A stretch of 64,000 bases of DNA from Ceratotherium simum simum (taxonomy: Eukaryota > Chordata > Mammalia > Perissodactyla > Rhinocerotidae), in assembly GCF_000283155.1 (NCBI RefSeq), contig NW_004454178.1, positions 799,888 to 863,887 on the forward strand, in the 5' to 3' direction. The notes beneath the pieces were generated by a model. That model saw only the letters and a program-made list of their open reading frames with translations. It made no database searches and was not told the origin of the DNA. The position numbers and the translations under genes were made by a program. Within the stretch, counting starts at the first letter, position 1, and the number at the start of each line of letters is the position of its first letter. Positions 33,785 to 44,745 of the stretch are shown here, piece by piece.

Positions 33785-34140
33785 ACTGCTGCAGTGGAGA
33801 TTTTTACTGCTCACCAGATGTCCACTGATCCTCCACGTTTCTCAACCCCTTGGCTTTAAGCCGAGCCATGTGGTTAGTTTGATCCAGTGGGCTGGGAGAG
33901 GAAGTGATGTGTATCACTTCCACGGTAAAGCATTTCAGAGCCAATGCACAGCCCTCCGGTGTCTTCCTCCCTGCTGCAGAAATCTGGAGGCCTGAGTTAA
34001 GCCACAAGAAGAATGGATCCAGGTCACTGGGTCACTGCGTGGGGCGAAGGTGGCCTGGAAAGCTAACCTCTCACATCAGGATTTGTATGAACAGGATAGA
34101 AACCTTGATTATGTAAAGACTCTGAGACCTAAGTCTGACT
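33785..34140 (+). mobile_element. MLT1-type LTR (ERVL-MaLR), sense
   Basis: 'AGCCATGTGGTTAGTTTGAT', 'CCAGTGGGCTGGGAGAGGAA', 'GTGATGTGTATCACTTCCAC', 'CTGCTGCAGAAATCTGGAGG', 'TCACTGGGTCACTGCGTGGG' and 'GATTTGTATGAACAGGATAG' fit an old MLT1 solitary LTR. It contains no viral genes. Confidence 0.7.
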
Positions 34141-34416
34141 TTTCTGATGAATCCAGTCCTTCATCCTTCACCTATTCGTATCCTATTTTTACTTGAATTA
34201 TGTTGAGATGCTTTTGACAAGACTAGATAATTTCTACTAGGTCAGCTTAACCCAGTCTGCTAGTGCTTGGCAATAGCCTGGAGTAGCAGTTTTGAGAAAG
34301 AAAGGAGAAAATTCTTACTGTCTGCCTTACTTAGATTCTCTGGTCAACTGGAGATAATATGTTTTGAATAGGCTTTTGTTAACTGTCCTTAATTCTTTCA
34401 AGTGTATGTTTTAAAG

Positions 34417-34440
34417 TATGTTTCCTTTACAGGAAACATA
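34417..34440. other. Perfect 10-bp stem hairpin
   Basis: TATGTTTCCT at 34417-34426 and AGGAAACATA at 34431-34440 are exact reverse complements with a TTAC loop. It could fold in RNA from either strand or act as a paired protein-binding palindrome. Confidence 0.8.
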
Positions 34441-35382
34441 ATGTTCTCCTAAAAAGAATTTTTTCAAAAGCCCCTAGGAAGGAATATCTTTCTCTGATCT
34501 ATTCAGCTATCAGTGATGTTGGCTCTCTGTGACTTCTGGCTGCTCACAGATCAGTAGTGATAATGAGCTGTTTCTAAACCTGTGAGGCATAGGAGGGGTT
34601 TAGTGGCAGTTAGACGGGATGATGTTATGTTGGCAGCTGCTCTCCTGTGGAAAGGCTGCTGGGATAGTGGGTATTTTCCCAACACTATTGGCAGTTCAGT
34701 CCTCAGCAGTTGAAACCTTGTTATCCTGGAAAGTGCACTGAATTACATGAACGCTTCAAAATCTCCTAGAGCAGGTTGTTGGAGGAGGTGGAGAACATGT
34801 TGTTATTGTTTATTTGAGGGCTAACTGAGGAGGCTAATGCTAGCCAATGAGGTTAAGTTTAGCCTTCAGAAACACTTTTCAGGATTCCAGCAACTTCAAC
34901 CATCTCAGACGTCAGCTTCTCTGACAAAGGCTATCAAAACATGAACAATGACTAAATGATACTTATACTAGAATGTGTTTCAGAGATTAATGAAAAGTAT
35001 ATCCTGGCCTCATAATCCAGGGAATATTTTTTCTTGACTTTGTTGCTGAATGAAACATGGATTCTTACATCAGTTGAGAAATCCACACTTTGGCAATATT
35101 TTCTTCATGAGATTCTAAAACTCTGCATGAAGTTATCACTGTAACTTCAACACTATAGGTGTCACATAACTTACACATAAATATGTCAGCAGCCAAACAT
35201 GTATTATTGCAGCCTAAGTGCATTCTATGCATATCCTATTTATCTGAGTAATCAGCTGATAAAAGCTGATTTTGTTTATGGCTAAACAGTGTCTATTTTG
35301 GGTTCCTCTCATTAAATGATTTACTCAACTTACTTTGTGATGCCAACATACATCCTATTCTCTATTATGTGTAGGCTAGCCC

Positions 35383-35428
35383 TTATATATATACATTTAT
35401 ATATATACATTTATGTATGTATATATAG
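35383..35428. repeat. AT/TATG microsatellite
   Basis: Repeats of TATATATACATT are followed by TATGTATGTATATATAG. Low complexity and likely variable in length. Confidence 0.85.
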
Positions 35429-35784
35429 TTGTTTGACTGTATTTGATTTGTCCGGTGTCATCAGTCATGATTCTCAACAGTGTTCAGACCCAGCTCTAAG
35501 AGGTTCTGGAAAGCGCACAAGCAAATCCGATAGAAATAATGGAGTAGAGAACAGAGGCAGAACTGCAGCTGAGTACATTTCAATTTGTTCAAGAAGCTGA
35601 GTATGCTGGATATTATATGTGCTGAGTAAGTATTTCTAGTAAATTGGAGGTTGCCGTCGATGAAATACCACTTCCAGAGGATCCACAAAGCCTTCTGCTT
35701 GAAATGGTCTTTAACCAGAGTTGAAGACCTAAAACCAGCTCTCAGGGTCTATAGAGTTGGCATGTGGCTGAAAGGCTTGGGCAC

Positions 35785-35985
35785 TTTCTGACTGTGTCAG
35801 GCTGGGAAGGGCACTTAGGATCTCTTGGCCTCGGTTTTCTCATCTGTAAATTGGGGATAATAACAGTTGCCTATCTTAGAGGGTGATAGTGAGGAATAAA
35901 TGAATTACTATATATGAAGTCCTTGGAACCTCGAGTGGCACGTAGTAAATGCCGTGTAAATGTTCGCTAGTGTTATTTTAGGTAT
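35785..35985 (+). repeat. MIR SINE (sense)
   Basis: 'GACTGTGTCAGGCTGGGAAG', 'CTCGGTTTTCTCATCTGTAA', 'ATTGGGGATAATAACAGTTG', 'GAGGAATAAATGAATTACTA', 'CACGTAGTAAATGCCGTGTA' and 'GTTCGCTAGTGTTA' are MIR core to 3' end. Confidence 0.85.
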
Positions 35986-36540
35986 GTTGCAGCCACTCTG
36001 TATAATGTATCAAATGCTAAAGCTGTGCCAAGTAATATTCTTAACAAAAACTGTGTTAAAGTGATTTAATCCTTTTCATATGGAATAAAAATTATCCCTT
36101 CTGACTGCACTGTGTTAATTTAAAATAACTATTAAATTTTATGTGCCTTACGGAATAGGCCACAAGTTGCTTTTTGAAAATGAATCCCAGATGGCATTTA
36201 TCTCTTTCTCATAAAATAAAGTCTAGAAAAAAGATAGTCATTTTAATTTTCTAACAAACAAAAAAACACAAAAATCAGGATGATGGGTAAATAGGGCATT
36301 ATTTTTATGAGTAATAGGTACTGGGTACCCTCAATTTTCTAATCGTCATCTCATCCTTTGCCCAATAATCACCAAATTCTGTTGGAATGAAATTAGCTTT
36401 TACGTGTTTAGGGCTGGAATTTCACTTTCATTTATATATAACTATAGTGTAAATTTTTACAAAGACTAAAAAAGACGATGTTATTTTTTAGATATTGTTT
36501 TTAGTGTAGCTCAAATGACGAACGTGTTCTTTGATAATAG
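35986..36540. other. AT-rich single-copy DNA
   Basis: Nothing recognised between the MIR and the MER58 copy. Confidence 0.45.
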
Positions 36541-36790
36541 GTGTCGGCAAATGTTTTCTGTAAAGGGCCAGATAGTAAATATTTGGGGTCACATATAAAT
36601 ATAGAAAAGGCCCTACAGTCTCTGTCACACCCTCTGTTACAACTACTCAGCTCCGGCCATGTAGCATGAGTGCAGCCACAGACATCTCGGAAGTGAATGG
36701 ACGAGGCTGTGTGCGGGTAACGCGGTATTTAGAAAAATAGGCAGCAGCAGGATGGATCTGGTCCATGGACTATAGTTTGCTTATTCCTGT
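36541..36790 (-). mobile_element. MER58-type hAT-Charlie element
   Basis: 'GTGTCGGCAAATGTTTTCTG', 'TAAAGGGCCAGATAGTAAAT', 'CTACAGTCTCTGTCACACCC', 'GTTACAACTACTCAGCTCCG' and 'CCATGGACTATAGTTTGC' follow reversed MER58. A short AT insertion is present near 36590. Same orientation as the copy at 11450. Confidence 0.8.
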
Positions 36791-39071
36791 TCTGTAGAAT
36801 TCCTTTTTTTTTTCCTTATTTTTACTCAACTGAAAGATACATGCACACATCTGTAATGTGTACTTGCACGCTTATACACATGTGCACGTGTACTTGAAAA
36901 TCATGAAAATTGAGTACAAAAAATAGGCACCTTAAGGAATTCGAAGAGGAAATAAATCATATTTTTTTCAGCATTCATTTGTTAAATACCCAAAGACTCT
37001 TTCTATCAGAACAAGGTCCAGAGCTGGTCTACCATTTTATTTTTGTTCTACAACCAACCTACCGAATTTGCTTTTAATCAAAACTACCCTTAAAAATTCT
37101 TTCAGTAGTCCTAAGTTATTGTGTATAGAGCTCTGTATAATAGTGTTATGTAGATCTCACATTTGAGAACCACTGAGCTGGGCTAAAGGGAAAAAAAGCT
37201 GTGTTCAGAGGTCTGGGTGATCAAACCTTTTCTTCCTAAGATAAGTATCAGATTATTTGAGGGAGTGCAGAATTCTACTGTGTTTCTTCTTGCCTACAGA
37301 ATTTTCTTAACTTTTAAAAATTATTCAGCCTTTCTAACCTGAATATGCATTAATAGACTTGTCTGCTGCTGCACGTTTTTTGTGAAGGCTCACAGGTCAA
37401 ATGAACTAATACGTGTAAAAGCACTTGACACGGGACCTGTTCCCGTTGCTTTTGAGTGCAACCCTTGTCTGCTCACATTCAGACACACGTGGTTCTTGGA
37501 AGGGTCCTGGAAGGGAGCTGAGCCTCTTGCTTCTTGTCTTTCCAAGTTTCCATTTCCTACTGGCTCTTAAAGAAGACTTAATAGCTATCACCGTTTGAGT
37601 CTTAGGGCTCCTTCTTGTAAAGCTACACCTTCCTTGAGGATATACAATGGAGTCCACACCCATCACTCAGGCCCTGGCGAAAGCACACGGAGATGCATAG
37701 GTTTAGACACCTGTGGTAAGAGAGCAGGACTTCGAAAGGGGCCTCAGCTCTGCCCTTGCATTTAAGGACTTGCTTATGCATTGTGCGCCCTTTGTAGTCT
37801 TCCCTATAGATGAGGAGGATTACACCTGAATGGCCTATAAGGTACAAAACAAGCCTAGCGACTTCTAGTAATCATGTTTACTTCTAGATACCGCTTCAGT
37901 AAGAAGTATCCTGTATTGTTCTAGTGGAATTTCTAAGCAGAAGTGCTAATCCAGATTGACTTTTAGGATTCTGAATGTCAAAATAAGTTTAGTACTCTAC
38001 GGAGAAAATTTAATTAGTTGTTAAAAAATTCCTCTCCAGGCTGTGCTGGAGAGGATCAGTGCAGGTGGGCTAGAGGCCCAGTCCTTAAAGCTTACTGAAT
38101 ATAATTAATGGTTTACCAGAGTGAATATATTCTCTTGGGGGAGAATACAATTGCTGGCTATTTATTAGCCAAAAACAATTTAAAATTTTATTTTTCCCTT
38201 GGATATTATACTTACGAAGCTTCACCGGAGTGAATCTAAAACGTGAGAACAAGTCTGCAACAGTTAGCGTTGTCAGTGCCTTATTCCAGACACCTGAAAT
38301 AGTGCCTCCCGAGCTGCAAGTGCTCATGGGGTGTGACTGGGAAGAACCGTCCTGAAATCCGTCTCATGGTCTCATGGTTGACCAATATAAGAAGAAAAAG
38401 CCACGAGCTGAATTTTGTACTGAGCTACATGGCGTAATTGATATATGTGGATCAGAGACTAAATTATTCATTTCCTAAATTCTTTTTTTTACAGAAAGAA
38501 GCCAGGTCATATTATCAACCCTTTGAGAACACAACATAAACTGTACCATTTTACCACTTCCTTGAATAGGTAAGACCCTCCCCTCTCTACAGTAAAAGAG
38601 TTACCCACCATTGTGAAAAATAACTCTTTACTAACGATGTTTTGAAAGCTCTTTTATCAATTCATTTTGATAAGGGAGAAACACATATGAATTCTAGAGC
38701 TGATAGGTTTAGAATGATTAAAATAGCACTTCCTAATGTTTGGAGTGATTTGATAGCAAAAGAGTGAAATGATCTTTCTCTGCAGTGAGGGCTGAGCTAA
38801 GCCTGTCTCTCCTGTTGTGGTGAGCAACACCACTAATGTTACCTCGTGCCAAGTGTGGTCCTACACGACTGGCTTTGCGTAAACTAAACCGTTTATTCCT
38901 TACAGCAGCCCTGGGGGTAGATGTGGAGAGCCCGCCCATCTTCCAGATCCGAGGCGTGAGGCAGAGGGAGAGGAGGCAGTCAGTGTAGTTCAGCTGAGGG
39001 TACGCAGGGTCCCAGCTGCTGGAGGAAAAACACCAGCTTCGGCTGTTCTTGTGAGAGCAGCTTCACGTTGT
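36791..39071. other. Single-copy intronic DNA
   Basis: No repeat family or exon recognised in about 2.3 kb apart from the hairpin at 38030. Open frames reach 86 codons and have no recognisable similarity. A string of CA/TG dinucleotides near 36840-36895 is irregular. Confidence 0.45.
38030..38055. other. Perfect 10-bp stem hairpin, GC-rich
   Basis: TCCTCTCCAG at 38030-38039 pairs exactly with CTGGAGAGGA at 38046-38055 across a GCTGTG loop. Sixty percent of stem pairs are G-C, so the fold would be stable in RNA. No flanking stem extension or miRNA-length arm was seen. Confidence 0.8.
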
Positions 39072-39143
39072 GTAGAAATGTCCAGCAGTCAGATTCTCCT
39101 GTGTTTTGTAGAAATGTCCAGCAGTCAGATTCTCCTGTGTTTT
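39072..39143. repeat. 36-bp exact tandem duplication
   Basis: Two identical 36-base units (39072-39107 and 39108-39143) start GTAGAAATGTCCAGCAGTCA and end CTCCTGTGTTTT. Complete identity implies a recent event or an array that is still evolving. The unit is a multiple of three, so a + strand open frame across it repeats a 12-residue string. Confidence 0.97.
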
Positions 39144-39539
39144 GAGTTGGTTCTATCTGAATTTATGGAAGAAAAAAAATGTCATGCATTGACTGAAAGG
39201 GCCGTATCAGGCAAACTGTCATTTTATGTTTGTGCTTGTTACCTGTACAGTTGCTGCATGAGTAAATAAAGGGATGTATGCACTTGAGCTCAGTTTACAA
39301 GCAGAAACAATGTTTTCCTTTATTTAACGTATTTCTTTAAACTTAAGGTTCCTCTGATAAAAGCAGAATAATATTACAGAAAGGTTTCAAATGAATGATT
39401 TCTTATTCTAGGAAATGAATAATGCATTTTAATTTCATTTCTTTTTGTTAGAAGCACTGTATATACAGTCTTAAATTGGCCCCAGCAATATTCACTTTAC
39501 TGTTTTCATTATTTCTCTATGATTTTATTTCTTGTCAAG
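39144..39539. other. AT-rich single-copy DNA
   Basis: Nothing recognised. Confidence 0.4.
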
Positions 39540-39960
39540 AACATTTATTAAAAAAAAGAAAATTTATAAAATTTTAAAAGCAAAATACAGAAAATATGAT
39601 GAATACCCAAGTGTCAGCCACATGGATTAAAAAAATGCTGACATTCAGCTTTGTTCAAATCTCTTCTAAACAATAAACCATCACAGAGAGAGCAAAAGCT
39701 CCCTCTTCTCCCTTTCCTTTCCTCCCAAAAGGTGTCACAATCCTGATGATTAACCCTCCCATGCATGTTCTAATACTTTAATGATATGTGTATGAAACAA
39801 TATGCCCTATAATTATTTACATTTTAGAAGTTTACATAGGTGGTCTCATACCGTGCATATTCTCCTGCAGCTTGCCTTCACTCAACATTCTATTTAGAGA
39901 TTCATCCATATTGATACGTGAAGATCCAGTTGGCTCATTCTAACTGCCGTAAAGTTGACT
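39540..39960 (-). repeat. Ancient L1 3' end (antisense)
   Basis: 'CAGAAAATATGATGAATACC', 'CAAGTGTCAGCCACATGGAT', 'TAGGTGGTCTCATACCGTGC', 'CTCCTGCAGCTTGCCTTCAC' and 'GAGATTCATCCATATTGATA' are reversed L1MC/L1M4-like 3' blocks. Confidence 0.7.
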
Positions 39961-40526
39961 CATTTTAGTGTTTCAGTCATCTGGTGCTTAGTATTGTTAA
40001 TTATTACTTCTAAATAACTTTTAGCGTTTTGAAGATTCAATGCTAAAATGGTATAAGCATGGCTTTTGTTGATGCAAATAATCAATAACAATCTATAAAT
40101 CAAAATTGGGGTGGGTTTATTATAGGAGCCAGTTTTGAGGACTATAGCCTGGGAGAATGCTTCCACCAAGGAAGGAAGCTCTCCAAAGAAGCGGGGTCTA
40201 TAGCCTAGTTCTATACCATCTTGGAACAAGGAACATATATCAAATATGACAGGAGTGTCCCTTTTACTACAGTCATGAGACACTTTGCTAGCACAGCAGG
40301 TTGGTGGTCACAAGGTGAGCACAGCAGGTCAGTAACTAATCCTTAGTTTTGGGGAAGAAATGCTTATCTATAAAGAAATGCTGATATGGGGGAGGCAACA
40401 TCCCTATTTTTAAGGGCATCGTTCTCAGCTTTGGGACACAGTAAATGTTTAAGGTAGGTGCACAATGCATGCTCAACAGGCCACGTCAGGCGTTTCTGGA
40501 AAAACAAGGTCAGATGTATTAGTTTT
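39961..40526. other. Single-copy DNA upstream of the SINE
   Basis: No family recognised. AGCACAGCAGGT occurs twice, near 40291 and 40319. A 107-codon minus-strand frame at 39960-40283 has no domain. Confidence 0.4.
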
Positions 40527-40541
40527 AAACCAAATGGCTTC
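40527..40541. repeat. Left target-site duplication of ERE SINE
   Basis: AAACCAAATGGCTTC, identical to 40839-40853 on the far side of the SINE. Confidence 0.95.
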
Positions 40542-40838
40542 TGGGCCGGCCCCGTGGCTTAGCGGTTAAGTGCATGCGCTCCGCTACTGGCGGCCCGGGT
40601 TCCGATCCTGGGCGCACACCGACCACCGCGTCTCCCATCATACTGAGGCCGCGTCCCACATACAGCAACTAGAAGGATGTGCAACTATGACATACAACTA
40701 TCTACTGAGGCTTTGGGGGAAAAAAAGGAGGAGGATTGGCAATAGATGTTAGCGCAGAGCTGGTCTTCCTCAGCAAAAAGAGGAGGATTAGCATGGATGT
40801 TAGCTCAGGGCTGATCTTCCTCACAAAAAAAAAAAAAC
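40542..40838 (+). mobile_element. ERE family SINE (equine tRNA-derived)
   Basis: The head 'GGGCCGGCCCCGTGGCTTAG' and 'CGGTTAAGTGCATGCGCTCC' with 'GGCCCGGGTTCCGATCCTGG' is tRNA-like: TGGCTTAGCGG is the A-box side and GGTTCCGATCC the B box, the internal RNA polymerase III promoter. Then come 'CATACAGCAACTAGAAGGAT', 'AGGAGGATTGGCAATAGATG' and 'GGGCTGATCTTCCTCAC', and a poly(A) tail from about 40824. This is an equine repetitive element, known only from Perissodactyla. It keeps both boxes, is flanked by a perfect 15-bp duplication, and lies in the same sense as MAP2. Small frames inside it are not genes. Confidence 0.95.
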
Positions 40839-40853
40839 AAAACCAAATGGCTT
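40839..40853. repeat. Right target-site duplication of ERE SINE
   Basis: AAACCAAATGGCTTC, identical to the left copy. The first A residues also extend the poly(A) tail. Confidence 0.95.
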
Positions 40854-41464
40854 CCTCATACCTCCATATGTCTTCTTGTTTTTCATTTATTCATCTCTTT
40901 CAACGCATCTTGGGATTTGTGTATAAGAAATCCAAAGTTATTAATATGTGGTCGATATCGTGCCCATTCAGTTTGTTTCCTTTTTTCCTATTAGGCAAGC
41001 ATTTTTTTGGTGGCTGTAAGGATCTTGCGAACTCATGGGACTCATGATTTTTACTGCTTTTGCCCTAACACAATAATTGAAATCTGTTTTATTTCCCCAT
41101 AGATGAAATACTAACTATTCCCAAATACAGTGTAAATACTACCTTTGAAATTTGATACTTAAAAGAAAAACACTCTTGTTTGGCCCATGTTAATTGCTTG
41201 TGTTCCCTTCAAAAATCATGAGAGAAACTCTTAAAAAAAAAAGGATTTTCTTCCTAATTTTCTGTAACACTATAGTTAATTCCAGAATTTGTTTATGGTA
41301 AAGGAAATGTCAACATACAGTAGTAAGATTTATAGACAAAGAATCTTTCATAATTGTTTTATTTTCTGAAGGGAGTAAATTACTACTCTGGCAAAGTCAG
41401 GGGAGAAAGAAGAGAGAAACTCACCTTTGCTGGGCAAATATGAGTGAATATGAGACTTTGTGTA
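40854..41464. other. Single-copy DNA
   Basis: Nothing recognised between the SINE and the next MIR. Confidence 0.45.
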
Positions 41465-41610
41465 AGCCTCGCAGGTCAGAAGTGCAATTCTGCAGATGGT
41501 GAAATCAAGACCCATACACGTCAGGTAACTTCTCAAGATCACACAGTGACTGCAGAGACTGGATTCGAACGCATCACTCTCAGACTCCAAAACTATGCTG
41601 CCTACCAGAA
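41465..41610 (-). repeat. MIR SINE (antisense)
   Basis: 'TCTGCAGATGGTGAAATCAA', 'CAGGTAACTTCTCAAGATCA', 'CACAGTGACTGCAGAGACTG', 'GATTCGAACGCATCACTCTC' and 'AGACTCCAAAACTATGCTGC' are the reversed MIR core and tRNA-related head. Confidence 0.8.
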
Positions 41611-41654
41611 AAAACAATTGGGAAAACCTAACTGTTTGACACATAAATAGCAGT

Positions 41655-41790
41655 TTTGTTTATTCCACCAATGTTTATTGGGATCCTTTTATGTGAGTTG
41701 AGGTGGCTGATGTTGGAAAATCAAGGAAGACACATTATCTACCCAGAGTGAGAAAACAGGCTATTAGGAAGGGCAGAGACTCCTCAGTGA
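41655..41790 (-). repeat. LINE/L2 3' fragment (antisense)
   Basis: 'TTGTTTATTCCACCAATGTT', 'TATTGGGATCCTTTTATGTG' and 'GGAAAATCAAGGAAGACACA' approximate reversed L2 terminal blocks. Confidence 0.5.
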
Positions 41791-42104
41791 ACCATCATGT
41801 GACTACTTAATTCCATATCTCTCTTTTGCTGTCTTAACATTGTTGACCAGGTAATTACCTTTGAGGTCACCTAACCATGCCAGTTAGGTTATATTAATGG
41901 GACAATAGGAGTGAAAGTGCTTTGTAAATGACAAAATCTTTACAATCATTTACTGACATTACTAATTATTCTGTAAAATTTAGAATTGAGTATTTCAAAT
42001 CTAATGCATGTAATTCTAAATGTAAAGATAATGTATGTCTCTGAAGTTGGAGTCTGACTATGTCATCTAATATCAGCGTCTCTGTGTTACAGAAGCCACG
42101 TTTA
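41791..42104. other. Single-copy DNA
   Basis: Nothing recognised. Confidence 0.4.
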
Positions 42105-42215
42105 ACATCGTAGTGTAGTTAACAGCCCTGACAGTGGGTTTGTTTCCAGCCCCCACCACCTATTAGAGGAATATTATTTAACCTCCTTAAGCCTCACAGC
42201 AGATAATAACAGTAG
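42105..42215 (+). repeat. MIR SINE fragment (sense)
   Basis: 'TCGTAGTGTAGTTAACAGCC', 'GTGGGTTTGTTTCCAGCCCC', 'ATTATTTAACCTCCTTAAGC' and 'CTCACAGCAGATAATAACAG' follow MIR from its head to the core. Confidence 0.6.
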
Positions 42216-42219
42216 AAGC

Positions 42220-42510
42220 GCATGCCTGTCCAGAATCTGGTCATTTCTCATGACCTCTGCCGTATCACTGGAATCCGCTCTCTCACCTTGCCTACTGCAA
42301 TGGCCTCCTGTGCTGTCTTGCTCTCCTACAGTCTGTTGTTCTCATAGTGTGATCTTTTATAAATCTTAATCAATTGATATGACTCTTTTGTTCAAAATCC
42401 ACCAATGGATGCCCACAATAGTCAGATGAAGGCCATATTCCTACTGTGCCCAGCAAGGTGCTAAATAAACCGACATCTTCTACCTGCCTGACACCATCTC
42501 AACATCCTCT
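42220..42510 (+). repeat. LINE/L2 fragment (sense)
   Basis: 'CTACTGCAATGGCCTCCTGT', 'GTGTGATCTTTTATAAATCT', 'GACTCTTTTGTTCAAAATCC' and 'ACCAATGGATGCCCACAATA' are successive L2 3' region blocks. Confidence 0.75.
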
Positions 42511-44205
42511 CCTCTCACTGGGGGCAGACTGTGACGTCTGAGCTGTGTCCAGAACGGTCTCTATCTTGGTGGACCCTTGCTTGTTGAAGGACTGAGTAGG
42601 TATGCGAGGATTACTGTAGAACACACACAGCATCCTTAAGCACATCAGAGATGGTTGTTGCCCTTTTAAGGATTCCTTTGGTTTGTCTTAATAGATTCTG
42701 TCGCTTCTGGAATGCTAAGGAGCTTTCATGCATGTTTTTGACACATGATTTTATAGCATTATGACAAAAATTTTTTCTACTGATATGTAATCTTGAATCT
42801 TAATTTATAGTACCGAAAACAGAGATAAATTAGGGACAAATTATTTGGGTAGATAAAAGAAAACCATTTAATGAGCAGAAAATATTTATTTGATTATTAC
42901 ATGCCATCTTTTATCTGAATAATAATATTCAGATTTGCCATAATGTGACATTGCTTATATTTTGCTTTATTTTCAGAATAGATTTATATCTTTTCATCAT
43001 TCATAGATGGGTGAAGTTTAACTTTTGAGGTAATTTTCTGTAAAACAGAAAATTGGTTTTTGGTTTATTTTTACAATACTCCTTAGGAGCAGTGCTTGAT
43101 GAGTGTTGACGTTGTTAAGAACATTTGTCAAGAGAAAGATAAACAGTAGGACCACAATACCCCAACAGTTAAGGAAAAGAGAAAGAAAAACTGGTATTTT
43201 CACCATCCTCTCCGGAAAAAAGTACCTTGACTTGTGTTGACTACTATCTCATCAGCATTCAGCTCTGGTCCGTGGCACTCTATGTGAATAACTTTAAAGG
43301 CAGATTTAACATTCTAAAAATAAATGTATTGGTAATGTAGGACATCAGATGTTCCCTTTATGGAAGCTTATTCTAATTTGTACTATCAGCTGGCGCTCAT
43401 ATCCAGACCCCAAACTGTTCTGGCTCTTACTGAGCAAGAACCTATTCCAGGGTGAGGTTCTGCAGGGGATTCTCTCATGGTGAACTAGAGGCGTAAAGAG
43501 ATAGAGTTGCCCACATAGTCCAGCAGGAGTTAAAATAACAATAACGTCCTCCTACTTAACAGGCTGAGTCATAAGCACATTCTGCTGATTTCCCGGCAGT
43601 TCCAAGCAGATTGTTTGGGCTGGATTCTGTAGGCAGAGGTGGGCACCGCCTGCTGCAAGAGGCTGTACTTCTTGTTAGGAGGGTGCTGTTATTAAGTCTT
43701 GTCTTTTAACAGTCGGGCAAAAGGAGATAGGAAAAGACAAGAATTTGGTACCAATGAACATTTTTTCTAATGCTTAGAATAAAAGAATGGTGATCCAGGC
43801 CTCATTATTGTGCATTTCGTTCTTTTCCTGACCCTGAGTAAAGGTCACTTAAAAAGAGAGGCTTCCCAGGGGAGGTCTTAGAAGTCAGATCTTGCCGGGT
43901 GTTTGCCTTCAGAAAACTCTGTGGACCAGTTGCACCACAGTAGCCTTGTCTCAGTCAGTTTGGGGAAGGGGTCAAATCTGCTTTCTGCTTAAGCAGAAGG
44001 GGGAAAATTATTCTGTGGTTACTGAGGTACGTCATAATCCGGGGGCTGGGCACTCTCCCTCCCTCAGCCCAGGCCTCCAGTGCACTTGCCTGAACCTTTC
44101 AGAGGCCTTTGATGAGTTTGCCTTCTCCTGACTCTTATAACCTGACTTTCCTGCGTGTTGGCACCATATGATTTTTCATACACATCAGATCATTTCTTTT
44201 TCCTA
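42511..44205. other. Single-copy intronic DNA
   Basis: No family or exon recognised over about 1.7 kb. Open frames of 62-79 codons have no domain. Confidence 0.45.
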
Positions 44206-44209
44206 CTTA

Positions 44210-44745
44210 CAATTTTCCTATAGTATAAAGGTCCAAACTTATTACAGACTTTTCAAAACAGGGCTCCAAGCAGCCGTTTCTGGATGGTCTTCCATCCGTC
44301 TCTCACGCAGTTGCCTTTCCTTCACTCTGACCGAGCAGACTACTTCCTGCTTCTTCAACTCGATGATTTCTCTTTGTACTCCGTGTTTTTCTTATGTTAC
44401 TATTTCTGTGACTCCTGCCTAAATACCCATCTTCCCCTTTCTGACTTACAAGAGCCTATGTCTGTTCAATTCAAATGTCAGTCCCGTGAAACTTTCTTCT
44501 CCAGCCCAGAAAATGGTATTAATTGTGCCTTTGGGGGAGCATGGGCTTCCATAGCCTTCTAAGCGTATGTGGACTACAGAAAAATCATCTTGTGCATAGT
44601 TATTTCCATCCCTGTCCTTCTCCCTGGCTCTGTGAAGTCCTCAAAGGCAAAAGTTTTATCTTTTCCATATTTGTGCCTCCAGAACCATGTTATTGGATTT
44701 GAAACAAAATAGTATTTATTAAATTGTTGTAAATAGTTAATAAAA
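44210..44745 (+). repeat. LINE/L2 fragment (sense)
   Basis: 'TATAGTATAAAGGTCCAAAC', 'CTGTGACTCCTGCCTAAATA', 'AATTCAAATGTCAGTCCCGT', 'GTGAAGTCCTCAAAGGCAAA' and 'AGTATTTATTAAATTGTTGT' are L2 3' blocks. The 84- and 92-codon + frames lie in the fossil. Confidence 0.65.

Larger units (their letters stand above)
34141..35784. other. Single-copy DNA with hairpin and AT microsatellite
   Basis: Apart from the two hairpins (34417-34440; 35250-35271, where AATCAGCT pairs with AGCTGATT) and an AT run, nothing was recognised. Confidence 0.4.

Noticed and set aside
40543..40615. tRNA-like sequence with A and B boxes
   Set aside because: It is the head of an ERE SINE, with SINE body, poly(A) tail and target duplication following; not a tRNA gene.
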